From Flavobacterium sp. LMO8 (lineage in GTDB: Bacteria > Bacteroidota > Bacteroidia > Flavobacteriales > Flavobacteriaceae), in the NCBI RefSeq assembly GCF_009495755.1, contig NZ_WIBJ01000030.1, forward strand, positions 280,640-344,639: 64,000 nt of DNA, in the 5' to 3' direction. This document shows, piece by piece, positions 43,667-52,344 of the stretch. A program made the translations under genes and the position numbers. The notes under the pieces were generated by a model. It was not told the DNA's origin, made no database searches, and saw only the letters and a list, made by a program, of their open reading frames with translations. Numbering within the stretch: the stretch's first letter is position 1; the number at the start of each line of letters is the position of its first letter.

Positions 43667-44485
43667 ATGTATCAAAAATCAGATATTCAAATTTTAATAG
43701 CAACCATGAATCGAAGTAATTTTGATTTTTTGGATGCTATGTTTGTGTTTTCTGATTTTTCTAATTTTGATTTCCTTATTATTAACCAAACATCTCAAGA
43801 CAAACAATTAATATCTAATTTAGAGAATGTAAAAGTGGTTAATTCTTTTAATACAGGACTAACTAAAAGTAGAAATTTAGCAATTGAATTGGCAACAAAA
43901 TCACTTCTAATTTTTACAGATGACGATGTTGTTTTTCAGTCAGGATTTGAAGCACATATACTAAAAGCTTTTAATTCTGATAGCAAACATGATGGTTTTC
44001 GTTTTGAGTTTTTAAATGGTAAAGGCAATTATGCGAAAAAATATCCTAAACATTTTGAAGAAAAATTATCACAATTTGAAATCTTAAATACCTCTTCAGT
44101 AGAATTGGTTTTTAAAAGAGAAAGTATTAATCGTGTAAATTTGAAGTTTGATGAGAATTTTGGCTTAGGAACTAATTTTGCAATGGGTGAAGAAGCTATT
44201 TTTGTGGCAGAAGCAGTAAAAAAAGGACTAAATATTGGTTTTTTCCCTGAAGTTTTAGTAGCGCATGCGCATGTTTCTACAAGTCAGAGAACTGCGGTTT
44301 CTATGCAATACTTTATTCATAGTGCAGTTTTTTACAAAATATATGGTAAAATGTATTTATTTTGGATAGCTTTGAAATTATTTTTCGATTTAAAACATCG
44401 AAAAGTGAGGTTTAGAGAAATTTTTAAAATGTTAAACCAATCCTTAAAAGGAAAACGAGCATATGTCAACCATACAAGATTGTAA
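43667..44485 (+). CDS. Glycosyltransferase family 2 (GT-A)
   Basis: 272 aa from the ATG at 43667 (a TTG three codons upstream is possible). N-terminal nucleotide-binding region QILIATMNRSNFDFLDAMFV, followed by the GT-A acidic motif in LLIFTDDDVVFQSGFEAHIL (the DDD). Later GLGTNFAMGEEAIFVAEAVK fits the acceptor-side Glu/Asp motif of GT2. A hydrophobic C-terminal stretch (about 225-245) might anchor it to the membrane. The 3' end overlaps the next start by 23 bp, so it is translationally coupled to the FdtA-like gene. Confidence 0.85.
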   Translation: MYQKSDIQILIATMNRSNFDFLDAMFVFSDFSNFDFLIINQTSQDKQLISNLENVKVVNSFNTGLTKSRNLAIELATKSLLIFTDDDVVFQSGFEAHILKAFNSDSKHDGFRFEFLNGKGNYAKKYPKHFEEKLSQFEILNTSSVELVFKRESINRVNLKFDENFGLGTNFAMGEEAIFVAEAVKKGLNIGFFPEVLVAHAHVSTSQRTAVSMQYFIHSAVFYKIYGKMYLFWIALKLFFDLKHRKVRFREIFKMLNQSLKGKRAYVNHTRL

Positions 44486-44867
44486 ATTACTAAATATTCC
44501 AAAAATCGAAGATCCACGAGGTAATCTCTCTGTGATTGAAAATAATGTTATTCCTTTTGAAATTGAACGCGTTTATTATTTGTACGATGTACCAAGTGGT
44601 GCTGAGCGCGGTGGACATTCTCACAAAGAGCAACAAGAATTTTTAGTTGCTTTATCGGGTAGTTTTGATGTTATTTTAAATGATGGAAATCAACAAAAAA
44701 CAGTCACATTAAACAAACCATTTCAAGGTCTTTTAATTACGAATGGAATTTGGCGTGAATTGAAAAACTTTTCTTCTGGAGCTGTTTGTTTGGTTATTGC
44801 TTCTGATGTGTTTTCAGAAGAAGATTATATAAGAGAGTTTTCGGAGTTTTTAGTTACTAAATCTTAA
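44463..44867 (+). CDS. WxcM/FdtA-type dTDP-sugar 3,4-ketoisomerase
   Basis: 134 aa, a single cupin domain. N-terminal LLNIPKIEDPRGNLSVIENN (the conserved PRGNLS motif), then RVYYLYDVPSGAERGGHSHK with the histidines of the cupin site and EFLVALSGSFDVILNDG. Converts dTDP-4-keto-6-deoxyglucose to the 3-keto isomer, which a DegT aminotransferase then aminates. The partner genes for making the dTDP sugar (RmlA, RmlB) are not in the window. It lies between two glycan genes with overlapping ends. Confidence 0.88.
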   Translation: MSTIQDCKLLNIPKIEDPRGNLSVIENNVIPFEIERVYYLYDVPSGAERGGHSHKEQQEFLVALSGSFDVILNDGNQQKTVTLNKPFQGLLITNGIWRELKNFSSGAVCLVIASDVFSEEDYIREFSEFLVTKS

Positions 44868-44877
44868 TTTTTTTCCA

Positions 44878-45852
44878 TTGATAACTTTCGGTGATTTCAT
44901 AGATGTCTATTTAAAATTAAAGCAGAAAGGATTTTCTTTTTTAATGAGAAAACTATTCAAGTTTTCAAATCAAAATAGGGTAGCATCTAAGTGGGATAGC
45001 TTTCATACAGAATCTGATTTTTGGGTAATTCCTGAAGTAAAAGCAGATTGGGATTATAAAATTTCTGGAAATTTGAATGTTACTTATGAGGAATATGTTG
45101 CTAAAAAGTATTTAAATCCAACTTCAAAACTTACATTACTTTCTATTGGTTGTGGAGAAGGATTACATGAGAGAAATTTTGCAAAACAATTTCATTTTTC
45201 TAAAATTATAGGAATTGATATTTCATCAGAAAGTATTAAAAATGCAATTAGTTTTGCCGAGAGTGAGCATCTAAAGATTGATTATTTAGCAGGTGATTTC
45301 ACTAAAATGAATTTTCAAAACCAAAAATTTGATGTCATTTTATTTGATTCAAGTTTGCATCATTTTGAAAAATTAAAATCATTTTTAAAAAATAATATTA
45401 ATCCATTGCTATCAAAGGATGGTATTGTAGTAGTATTTGAATATTGCGGACCAAACCGATTGCAATGGAGACCTTCTCAATTAAAAAAAATAAATCAGAT
45501 TTTATCAAATTTACCAGAAAGTTATAGAATACTTCCAAATACAAATTGGATAAAAAGAAAAGCATATCGTCCAGGAATTTTAAGAATGTTTTTAGTTGAT
45601 CCTTCTGAAGCACCAGATTCTGAAAATTTGCAAAAAGCTTTGCATGAAAATTTTGAAATAGTAGAGGAAACCAAATTAGGTTGGACTATTATTCAGCCTT
45701 TGTTTAAAAATATTGCGCATCATTTCGTAAATAACAAACCCGAAACTAAAAAATTGATTCGATATATTCTTGATGAAGAAGCTTCTTTTGTTAGAGAAAC
45801 CAATGAGAATGATGCTATTTTTGGAATTTATAAAAAACTTAATCAATTATAA
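44878..45852 (+). CDS. SAM-dependent class I methyltransferase
   Basis: 324 aa from a TTG at 44878, ten bases after the FdtA-like gene. The motif I of class I methyltransferases is clear: TLLSIGCGEGLHERNFAKQF, then IIGIDISSESIKNAISFAES (motif II, acidic Asp-binding) and KFDVILFDSSLHHFEKLKSF (motif IV). The C-terminal half is a possible acceptor-binding region with no recognised match. It probably methylates a sugar or glycan in this locus. It converges with the next gene and overlaps it by 10 bp. Confidence 0.8.
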   Translation: MITFGDFIDVYLKLKQKGFSFLMRKLFKFSNQNRVASKWDSFHTESDFWVIPEVKADWDYKISGNLNVTYEEYVAKKYLNPTSKLTLLSIGCGEGLHERNFAKQFHFSKIIGIDISSESIKNAISFAESEHLKIDYLAGDFTKMNFQNQKFDVILFDSSLHHFEKLKSFLKNNINPLLSKDGIVVVFEYCGPNRLQWRPSQLKKINQILSNLPESYRILPNTNWIKRKAYRPGILRMFLVDPSEAPDSENLQKALHENFEIVEETKLGWTIIQPLFKNIAHHFVNNKPETKKLIRYILDEEASFVRETNENDAIFGIYKKLNQL

Positions 45853-46778
45853 GTAGAAAATTCTATTCCAACCTTTTTTAAAATACGTTTGATTTTATAA
45901 AGTAGTTGTAAAACAAAACTGGGTAATACAAAAAGCAGTTTATTGGTTAAGGTTAAGTTTTTTGGAGCTATTTGTGTATAGTAAAACAAAGCATTCTCTT
46001 TATCACCAATTGATTTATAATGAATAGCATAAAAAAACCGATGTAAATCTAGAAATTCTTTCAAATAACTATCCTTTTGTTCTGCCTTTTCAAATTGTGA
46101 AAAGTCCATTAACTTCATTTGATTTATTTTTCTTTTAGTAAGACTGTTTGGAGTATTAAAATAATAGAGTGCTGTCGACTTATTAGAAATTGCAATAGGA
46201 CTTGAAATTCCAATTTTTGTCCACAACTCTAAATCTTGTCCATTAGAAACATTTTCATTGAATCCTCCAAATTTTTGTAATGTTGATTTTTCAATCATTA
46301 TTGCAGATGTCCATGTGATTCTAAAAGGTTTATTTGAATAAAAGTAATTCGAGATAATTCCTCTGAAATTTTTGTCAATTCCGTTAAATATAGGTTTTTG
46401 AAAATACTTTGAAGTGGTTTTTATTTGGTAACGATTACAATAAATACCACAATTTGGAAAATCAATGTAGAGTTTATATAATTCTTCTAAATGATTAGGA
46501 TACCAATAATCATCTGCATCTAAAAATGCAATTAATTCTCCTGTAGCTTTTTCAATTCCTAAATTACGAGCAGCAGCTGCGCCTTTGTTTTGTTGTTCAA
46601 ATAATTTGATTCGTTCATCTGAAAATTGAGAAACAATTTCAAAACTATTATCTGTAGAACCATCGTTTACAATTACTACTTCAAAATCGGTAAAAGTTTG
46701 AGCCAATACAGATTTTAAGGTTTCTGAAATGATGAAACCTTTGTTATAAAGCGGTATGATAACAGATATTTTTGGCAT
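45843..46778 (-). CDS. Glycosyltransferase family 2
   Basis: 311 aa with a textbook GT2 start: ISVIIPLYNKGFIISETLKS, VLAQTFTDFEVVIVNDGSTD, QQNKGAAAARNLGIEKATGE, LIAFLDADDYWYPNHLEELY (the DADD metal-binding aspartates). The second half contains SNGQDLELWTKI (the acceptor-side ED/D motif) and ends in a hydrophobic helix. Adds a sugar to the surface glycan. Last gene of the ftsE-GT2-MT-GT2 minus-strand series; 2 bp separate it from the methyltransferase before it. Confidence 0.9.
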   Translation of the reverse strand: MPKISVIIPLYNKGFIISETLKSVLAQTFTDFEVVIVNDGSTDNSFEIVSQFSDERIKLFEQQNKGAAAARNLGIEKATGELIAFLDADDYWYPNHLEELYKLYIDFPNCGIYCNRYQIKTTSKYFQKPIFNGIDKNFRGIISNYFYSNKPFRITWTSAIMIEKSTLQKFGGFNENVSNGQDLELWTKIGISSPIAISNKSTALYYFNTPNSLTKRKINQMKLMDFSQFEKAEQKDSYLKEFLDLHRFFYAIHYKSIGDKENALFYYTQIAPKNLTLTNKLLFVLPSFVLQLLYKIKRILKKVGIEFSTYN

Positions 46779-46780
46779 GT

Positions 46781-47512
46781 TTATTTGGTTGCAAAAAGAA
46801 TAATTTCCTTGTCGAAAAAACCTAAATAAGCGTCTTTTTCAAATTCTTTTACAGAAACAGTGAATCCTACACTTTCTAATCGTTTTTTTAAACCATCTAC
46901 TGAATAAATTCTCACATGATCTTCTTGACCAAAGTGCAATAATCGCTCAGCTTCGGAAGTAATAGTGTAATTTTCATAAATGTCACCTTCTTTAAAAGGC
47001 GTTTGAATGACCACAGTTCCAGTTGGTTTTAAAACACGATGTAATTCACTCATCGCTTTTACATCTTCAATAACGTGTTCTAAAATATGATAGCAAACAA
47101 TCAAATCAAATGTATTTTCTTTTTCCGGAATTTTAGTGATATCGTAAGTAACATCAGTAATAAAATCACCCGATAAATCAGAAGCAATATGGTTTACGTT
47201 TTTTTCTTTTTTCCATTTTCGAAATAAAGTTCGAGAAGGCGAGAAGTCTAAAACGTGAATATTAGTTTTAATGTATTGCTCTTTTAAAATTTGCCATAAA
47301 CGTCTATCTCTGGTAAGACTTCCACAATTGGGACAAAGTAAGTCGTGATTTGGTAAATGTACCCAATCTGAAGCTTTGAAATCGCAAATTATACATTCGT
47401 GATGGTTTCCTCTTTTAAAAACTGCATAACATTTTCGTAAAATAGGTTCTATTCTAAAAAGCAACTTTTTAGGAATAAATGGGGTTAGACTATTCTTTAA
47501 CGAATTATACAT
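46781..47512 (-). CDS. Class I methyltransferase with N-terminal zinc ribbon
   Basis: 243 aa. A CxxC...CxxC zinc ribbon (HECIICDFKASDWVHLPNHD, LLCPNCGSLTRDRRLWQILK) lies at about 38-70, followed by a methyltransferase domain with VLDFSPSRTLFRKW, TYDITKIPEKENTFDLIVCY and HILEHVIEDVKAMSELHRVL (motif IV type DLIxxxHxLEHV), then GTVVIQTPFKEGDIYENY. Methylates an unknown substrate, in context possibly a sugar or lipid carrier. It overlaps the preceding GT2 gene by 8 bp, so the two are translationally coupled. Confidence 0.82.
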   Translation of the reverse strand: MYNSLKNSLTPFIPKKLLFRIEPILRKCYAVFKRGNHHECIICDFKASDWVHLPNHDLLCPNCGSLTRDRRLWQILKEQYIKTNIHVLDFSPSRTLFRKWKKEKNVNHIASDLSGDFITDVTYDITKIPEKENTFDLIVCYHILEHVIEDVKAMSELHRVLKPTGTVVIQTPFKEGDIYENYTITSEAERLLHFGQEDHVRIYSVDGLKKRLESVGFTVSVKEFEKDAYLGFFDKEIILFATK

Positions 47513-48401
47513 GCTTTTTTTGATTGAGTAAACAAAAGTAACCTAATTTGTATAAATCTAATACAATCAAACTTGGATTAGATGAGGTTAGGTTAGCAAT
47601 CATTTTTTTTGAAATTTTTTTAAAAAAGAAACGAATCACATTATCTAATTGCCAAAACTTAATGATACTATATGTTTTTCCTATTTTGGTGTCTGATAGT
47701 TTTAGTTTTTTATCTACAATTAGCTGATATAAAGTAGTAACTGCTTTTTCAGTTTTTTCAATAAAAGTTAAACTTGTTTCCGTATTAAAATGAACTAATC
47801 TGTTTTTAATATGTTGAATAGGAATGTTATTTTCTTTCAATTGTTTGATAAAAACCACATCTTCATATCCATAATCTTTTACGTTATAAGGAAAATGATG
47901 TTTTGAAAGAATTTCTTTTTTGAGAAGTAAATTCCAAGTAAAAACAAAATGATAAGGATTTTTTAATCGTTCCGATAACGGAATACTTTCGCGTTCATTA
48001 CCATATTTCCAACGAAGTAATTTGTCTTTTTCAGGTTTTTTATTCGGATAAGTTACGCCACCAAATAATACCTGCGTTTCTAGATTAATCGAAGCAATTA
48101 CATTTTGCAAATAGGTTTTTTTTTCAGGAAAAGCATCGGCTTCCATAATAAGCACATATTGAAATTGCGCTCGATTATTTAGTAAATTGATGTTGTTTCC
48201 TCGGCCTAAATTCTCATGATTTAATGTGTAGGAGCAATGTTGTAAAAGATTGATTTCGGTGTTTTCATTTAAAAAAGTTTTACTTGCATCATCTTGAACT
48301 AAAATTTCATAAGCAATACTTAATGCATCGGCCTGATTTTTTAATTCCGTAACTAATGGATAAACATTGTAGTTGTATGTGGGAATTAAAATCGATAGCA
48401 T
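47505..48401 (-). CDS. Glycosyltransferase family 2
   Basis: 298 aa. The start LSILIPTYNYNVYPLVTELK, EILVQDDASKTFLNENTEIN and LNHENLGRGNNINLLNNRAQ place it in GT2. The acidic metal motif is in YVLIMEADAFPEKKTYLQNV. A second acidic region (VKDYGYEDVVFIKQLKENNI, ED motif) matches the acceptor side. The C-terminus is hydrophobic and basic (IKFWQLDNVIRFFFKKISKK). It begins directly after the ftsE stop, so it shares its transcript. Confidence 0.85.
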   Translation of the reverse strand: MLSILIPTYNYNVYPLVTELKNQADALSIAYEILVQDDASKTFLNENTEINLLQHCSYTLNHENLGRGNNINLLNNRAQFQYVLIMEADAFPEKKTYLQNVIASINLETQVLFGGVTYPNKKPEKDKLLRWKYGNERESIPLSERLKNPYHFVFTWNLLLKKEILSKHHFPYNVKDYGYEDVVFIKQLKENNIPIQHIKNRLVHFNTETSLTFIEKTEKAVTTLYQLIVDKKLKLSDTKIGKTYSIIKFWQLDNVIRFFFKKISKKMIANLTSSNPSLIVLDLYKLGYFCLLNQKKHV

Positions 48402-49085
48402 TTACACCGTTCTTTGAACAACTTCAAACATTTTTCCACCTTCAAATTTTAACGTTTTTGAAGGGTATTTTAAAACTAATGCATAATCGTGAGTTGCCAT
48501 TAAAATGGTTTTTCCGTTAGCGTTAATTTTACGAAGTACTTCCATCACTTCTACACTTGTTTGTGGGTCAAGATTTCCTGTTGGTTCATCGGCTAAAATG
48601 ATTTCTGGGTCATTTAATAAAGCTCTTGCGATTCCCACGCGTTGCTGTTCTCCACCAGAAAGTTGGTGTGGCATTTTATTAGCAAATCCTTTCATGCCTA
48701 CTTTATCTAAAACTTCTTCAATTTTTAAATCCATTTCAGCTTTTTCTGACCAACCAGTTGCTTTTAAAACAAATAAAAGATTTTCTTTTACACTGCGGTC
48801 AGGTAATAATTTAAAATCTTGAAAAACCACACCTAACTTTCTTCTTAGATAAGGAATGTCTTTTTCTTTTAATGTGGCTAAGTCATAATTTACAACACTT
48901 CCTTGTCCATCTGTTAATGATAAATCAGCATAAAGCGTTTTTAAGAAACTACTTTTTCCAGAGCCTGTTCTACCAATTAAATAAATAAATTCGCCATTTT
49001 TAACTTCAATATTTACATCGATTAACACTGGGTTTTTATCTTGATAAATGGTTGCATTTTTTAAAGATAGAACTTCTTGTGACAT
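48402..49085 (-). CDS. ftsE: Cell-division ATP-binding protein FtsE
   Basis: 227 aa. ABC ATPase with Walker A GRTGSGKSSFLKTL, Q-loop VVFQDFKLLPDRSVKENL, signature LSGGEQQRVGIARALL and Walker B IILADEPTGNLD. The sequence VKNGEFIYLIGRTGSGKSS is typical of FtsE, which with FtsX regulates peptidoglycan hydrolysis at the septum. No FtsX gene is in the window, and the following gene is a glycosyltransferase. LolD-type export ATPases are the main alternative because of the similar signature, but the FtsE length and start fit well. Confidence 0.88.
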   Translation of the reverse strand: MSQEVLSLKNATIYQDKNPVLIDVNIEVKNGEFIYLIGRTGSGKSSFLKTLYADLSLTDGQGSVVNYDLATLKEKDIPYLRRKLGVVFQDFKLLPDRSVKENLLFVLKATGWSEKAEMDLKIEEVLDKVGMKGFANKMPHQLSGGEQQRVGIARALLNDPEIILADEPTGNLDPQTSVEVMEVLRKINANGKTILMATHDYALVLKYPSKTLKFEGGKMFEVVQRTV

Positions 49086-49243
49086 AGTTGGTATGAGTTT
49101 TAAAATGTAAAAGTAATAACTTATGGTTCGGTTTCAAAATTTTAGCCCAAATTCGACTAAAAATATTAGTTGTAGTTAAAAACTATGTTCAAAAGTAGTG
49201 CAATAATATGTTAATTTCATTCGTTAATACTTTGAATAAGCCT

Positions 49244-49251
49244 TATATTTG
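49244..49251 (+). promoter_or_regulatory. Putative -7 element (TATATTTG) of the TPR gene at 49274
   Basis: TATATTTGG, 22 nt before the ATG. No standard -33 TTG at 19-21 nt was found. Confidence 0.5.
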
Positions 49252-49273
49252 GAACTTATAAATAACGCATCAA

Positions 49274-52200
49274 ATGATAAAGTATTTAAAACTCTCTTTT
49301 TTAGTAGTTTTCTTTTCAGGAACACTTTTCGCCCAACAATCATCTGTTTATACGCACGAATTAACCGAATTCAATAGAGCAGTTGAATTATACAAAGACA
49401 AACAATATCAAGCAGCTCAAATTTTGTTTGATAAAGTAAAGTCGAAAACCGATAATGTGGAAGTAGAATCGGATTGTGCTTACTATATGGCTAATTGCGC
49501 TATTCGTTTAGACCAAATGGGAGCAGACGTTTTGGTAGAAAGTTTTGTTGAGGATTATCCAACGAGTACCAAAACGAATCAAGCCTATATTGAGGTGGCG
49601 CATTATTATTTTGATCAAGGAAATTATCCAAAATCATTAGAATGGTTTGATAAAGCCGATTCAAACAATATGTCACAAGCTGAAAGAGAAAAATTCAATT
49701 TCCAAAAAGGATATGCCTATTTTACAGCGAAAAATACAAAAGAAGCTACAAAATACTTCAATCAAGTTGTAAATTCTAAGACTTTTGGAAGTCAAGCGAA
49801 ATACTATTTAGGGTATATGTCTTATGAAACCGACGATTATAAAAGTGCAAATCAATACTTCGAACAAGTTTCAGACCAAGACAAGTACAAAGAAAAAATG
49901 GGATATTTTCAAGCGGATATGAATTTTAAGCTTGGGAATTTCCAAAAAGCCATCGATTTAGGTGTAGAACAAATGCCAAAATCAAAAGGTGAAGAAAAAA
50001 GTGAATTGTCGAAAATCATTGGAGAAAGTTATTTCAATTTAAAGCAATACGATAAAGCGCTTCCGTATTTACTGGCTTATAATGGAAAAAAAGGAAAATG
50101 GAACAATACTGATTTTTATCAATTAGGTTACACGTACTACCAACAAAAAGATTACGAAAACGCGATTTCGCAATTCAATAAAATAATTGATGGAAATGAT
50201 GGCGTGGCACAAAATGCTTACTATCATTTAGCAGAAAGTTATTTAAAAACCGATAAAAAGCAACAAGCTTTAAACGCTTTCAAAACAGCTTCGGAAATGG
50301 AATTTGATTTAAAAATTCAAGAAGATGCCTATTTGAATTATGCGAAATTGAGTTACGAAATCGGAAATCCATATCAATCGGTTCCAGAAGTTTTAAATGC
50401 TTACGTGGCTAAATATCCAAACACGCCATATAAATCAGAGATTAACACATTGTTGATTAGTTCGTACATCACGTCAAAAAATTATAAAGAAGCGTTGGTT
50501 TTATTGGAAAAAAACAAATCTCCAGAAAACAAATTAGCGTATCAAAAAGTAACGTTTTACCGAGGTTTAGAATTATATACCGATGGGGATTACAAAGGAG
50601 CTTATTCGTTATTCAAAAAATCAATAGCAGAAAATAAAGATGCAAAATTCACCGCAAGAGCCACTTTTTGGAAAGCGGAAACCGAATATAATTTAGACCA
50701 ATTTGAAGAAGCAAAATTGAGTTTCAAACAGTTTTTAAATTCAGCCGAAGCTTCAAATACTCCAGAATACGCAAATGCAAATTACAACTTAGCGTATTCG
50801 TATTTCAAGTTAAAAGAATATGAAAATGCGATTCAATATTTCGATTCGTATACCAAATCGGTAAAAGAGGATAAAATTCGTTTAACCGATGCGTATTTGC
50901 GTTTGGGTGATTGTAATTTCATGGCAGCAAAATATTGGCCAGCGATGGATGCGTACAACAAAGCTATCGACATGAAAAGTGTTGATGCTGATTATGCAGC
51001 GTTCCAAAAAGGAATTAGCTACGGATTTGTAAGTAAACCAGATCGTAAAATTGAAGATTTAGAGAAATTTGTTAAAACCTATCCTACTTCTCAATATGCG
51101 GATGATGCATTGTATGAGTTAGGAAATACTTACGTAAATCAAAATCAGAACGACAAAGGAATTGCAACTTACGATAGATTAATCAATGGTTATAAATCGA
51201 GTTCTTATGTAGCAAAAGCGATTTTAAAACAAGGTTTGATCTACTATAACTCAAGCAAAGAAGATTTAGCTTTAACGAAATTTAAAAAAGTGGTTGCCGA
51301 ATATCCAAATTCACCAGAATCTATCGAAGCCGTTTCAACAGCTCGTTTGATTTATGTAGATAAAGGTCAAGTGGATGAATATGCTGATTGGGTAAAAACA
51401 CTCTCATTTATTGAAGTTTCTGATGCTGATTTAGATAATGATACCTACGAATCGGCTGAAAAACAATATTTACAAAACAACAGCAAGCAAGCTATTTCAG
51501 GATTCTCAAGTTATGTGAGTAAATTTCCAAACGGATTACATGCTTTGAAAGCGAATTTCTACTTAGCGCAATTGTATTTTGCAGATAACTTAGAATCAAA
51601 TTCGGTAAAACATTACGAGTTTGTAGTTTCTAAACCAAGAAATGAATTCACTGAACAAGCATTAGCGCGTTTGTGTCAAGTTCATTTGAAAGCTAAAAAT
51701 TACGATAGTGCCATTCCAGTTTTAGAACGTTTAGAAACAGAAGCAGAGTTTCCTCAAAATACTACATATGCACAATCTAATTTAATGAAATCGTATTACG
51801 AAAAACAAGATTTCACTAATGCCGTTGTATATGCTGATAAAGTATTGAAAAACGACAAAATCGATGATAGGATTAAAAGTGATGCCCAAATTATCGTAGC
51901 GCGTTCAGCAATAAAAACCAATGATGAAGCGAAAGCAAAAGATGCATATGCAAAACTTCAAAAAATTGCAAAAGGTGAATTAGCTGCCGAAGCTTTGTAT
52001 TACGATGCGTATTTCAAAAACAAAGAAGGCAAGTTTGAACCATCAAATGTAGTAGTGCAAAAAATTGCTCAAGATTATTCAGGATATAAATATTTTGGAG
52101 CGAAGAGTTTGGTAATTATGGCAAAAAACTTCTACGGATTAAAAGATAGTTTTCAAGCGACTTACATTTTAGAAAGTGTAATTGAAAACTTCAAAGAATA

Positions 52201-52285
52201 TACAGATGTAATCGAAGAAGCTCAAAAAGAATTGGATTTCATCAAAGGAGAAGAAGCAAAACGTAATTCATCAATCACAAACTAA
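49274..52285 (+). CDS. Large secreted TPR protein
   Basis: 1003 aa with a signal peptide (YLKLSFLVVFFSGTLFAQQ). The rest is a chain of more than 20 TPR-like hairpins. Examples are AVELYKDKQYQAAQILFDKV, YFDQGNYPKSLEWFDKADSN, YFNLKQYDKALPYLLAYNGK, AYFKLKEYENAIQYFDSYTK and LYELGNTYVNQNQNDKGIAT. No enzymatic domain is seen. Periplasmic or outer-membrane-associated scaffolding is likely. It lies 59 bp before a TonB-receptor-like barrel gene on the same strand. The two are probably expressed together and may function together in an outer-membrane complex, as TPR/barrel pairs do in Bacteroidota (inference). Confidence 0.85.
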   Translation: MIKYLKLSFLVVFFSGTLFAQQSSVYTHELTEFNRAVELYKDKQYQAAQILFDKVKSKTDNVEVESDCAYYMANCAIRLDQMGADVLVESFVEDYPTSTKTNQAYIEVAHYYFDQGNYPKSLEWFDKADSNNMSQAEREKFNFQKGYAYFTAKNTKEATKYFNQVVNSKTFGSQAKYYLGYMSYETDDYKSANQYFEQVSDQDKYKEKMGYFQADMNFKLGNFQKAIDLGVEQMPKSKGEEKSELSKIIGESYFNLKQYDKALPYLLAYNGKKGKWNNTDFYQLGYTYYQQKDYENAISQFNKIIDGNDGVAQNAYYHLAESYLKTDKKQQALNAFKTASEMEFDLKIQEDAYLNYAKLSYEIGNPYQSVPEVLNAYVAKYPNTPYKSEINTLLISSYITSKNYKEALVLLEKNKSPENKLAYQKVTFYRGLELYTDGDYKGAYSLFKKSIAENKDAKFTARATFWKAETEYNLDQFEEAKLSFKQFLNSAEASNTPEYANANYNLAYSYFKLKEYENAIQYFDSYTKSVKEDKIRLTDAYLRLGDCNFMAAKYWPAMDAYNKAIDMKSVDADYAAFQKGISYGFVSKPDRKIEDLEKFVKTYPTSQYADDALYELGNTYVNQNQNDKGIATYDRLINGYKSSSYVAKAILKQGLIYYNSSKEDLALTKFKKVVAEYPNSPESIEAVSTARLIYVDKGQVDEYADWVKTLSFIEVSDADLDNDTYESAEKQYLQNNSKQAISGFSSYVSKFPNGLHALKANFYLAQLYFADNLESNSVKHYEFVVSKPRNEFTEQALARLCQVHLKAKNYDSAIPVLERLETEAEFPQNTTYAQSNLMKSYYEKQDFTNAVVYADKVLKNDKIDDRIKSDAQIIVARSAIKTNDEAKAKDAYAKLQKIAKGELAAEALYYDAYFKNKEGKFEPSNVVVQKIAQDYSGYKYFGAKSLVIMAKNFYGLKDSFQATYILESVIENFKEYTDVIEEAQKELDFIKGEEAKRNSSITN

Positions 52286-52300
52286 TAATCATATTTCATT

Positions 52301-52327
52301 GTCATACTGAATTTGTTTCAGTATCTC
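52301..52327. repeat. Hairpin repeat of the GTCATGCTGAA family
   Basis: GTCATACTGAATTTGTTTCA, then GTATCTC. The stem 52305-52311 pairs with 52317-52323 (TACTGAA/TTCAGTA). The element in the aminotransferase gene at 39295-39320 has TGCTGAA/TTCAGCA at the same place, so a G-C pair has been replaced by A-T with compensation. It lies in the 59-bp gap between the TPR and barrel genes. Confidence 0.8.
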
Positions 52328-52344
52328 ATTTAAAAATATAGAAC

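Noticed and set aside
44878..45852. ATG start instead of TTG for the methyltransferase gene
   Set aside because: The first in-frame ATG lies more than 20 codons later and would remove the apparent N-terminal helix; TTG close to the previous stop is more likely, although not proven.
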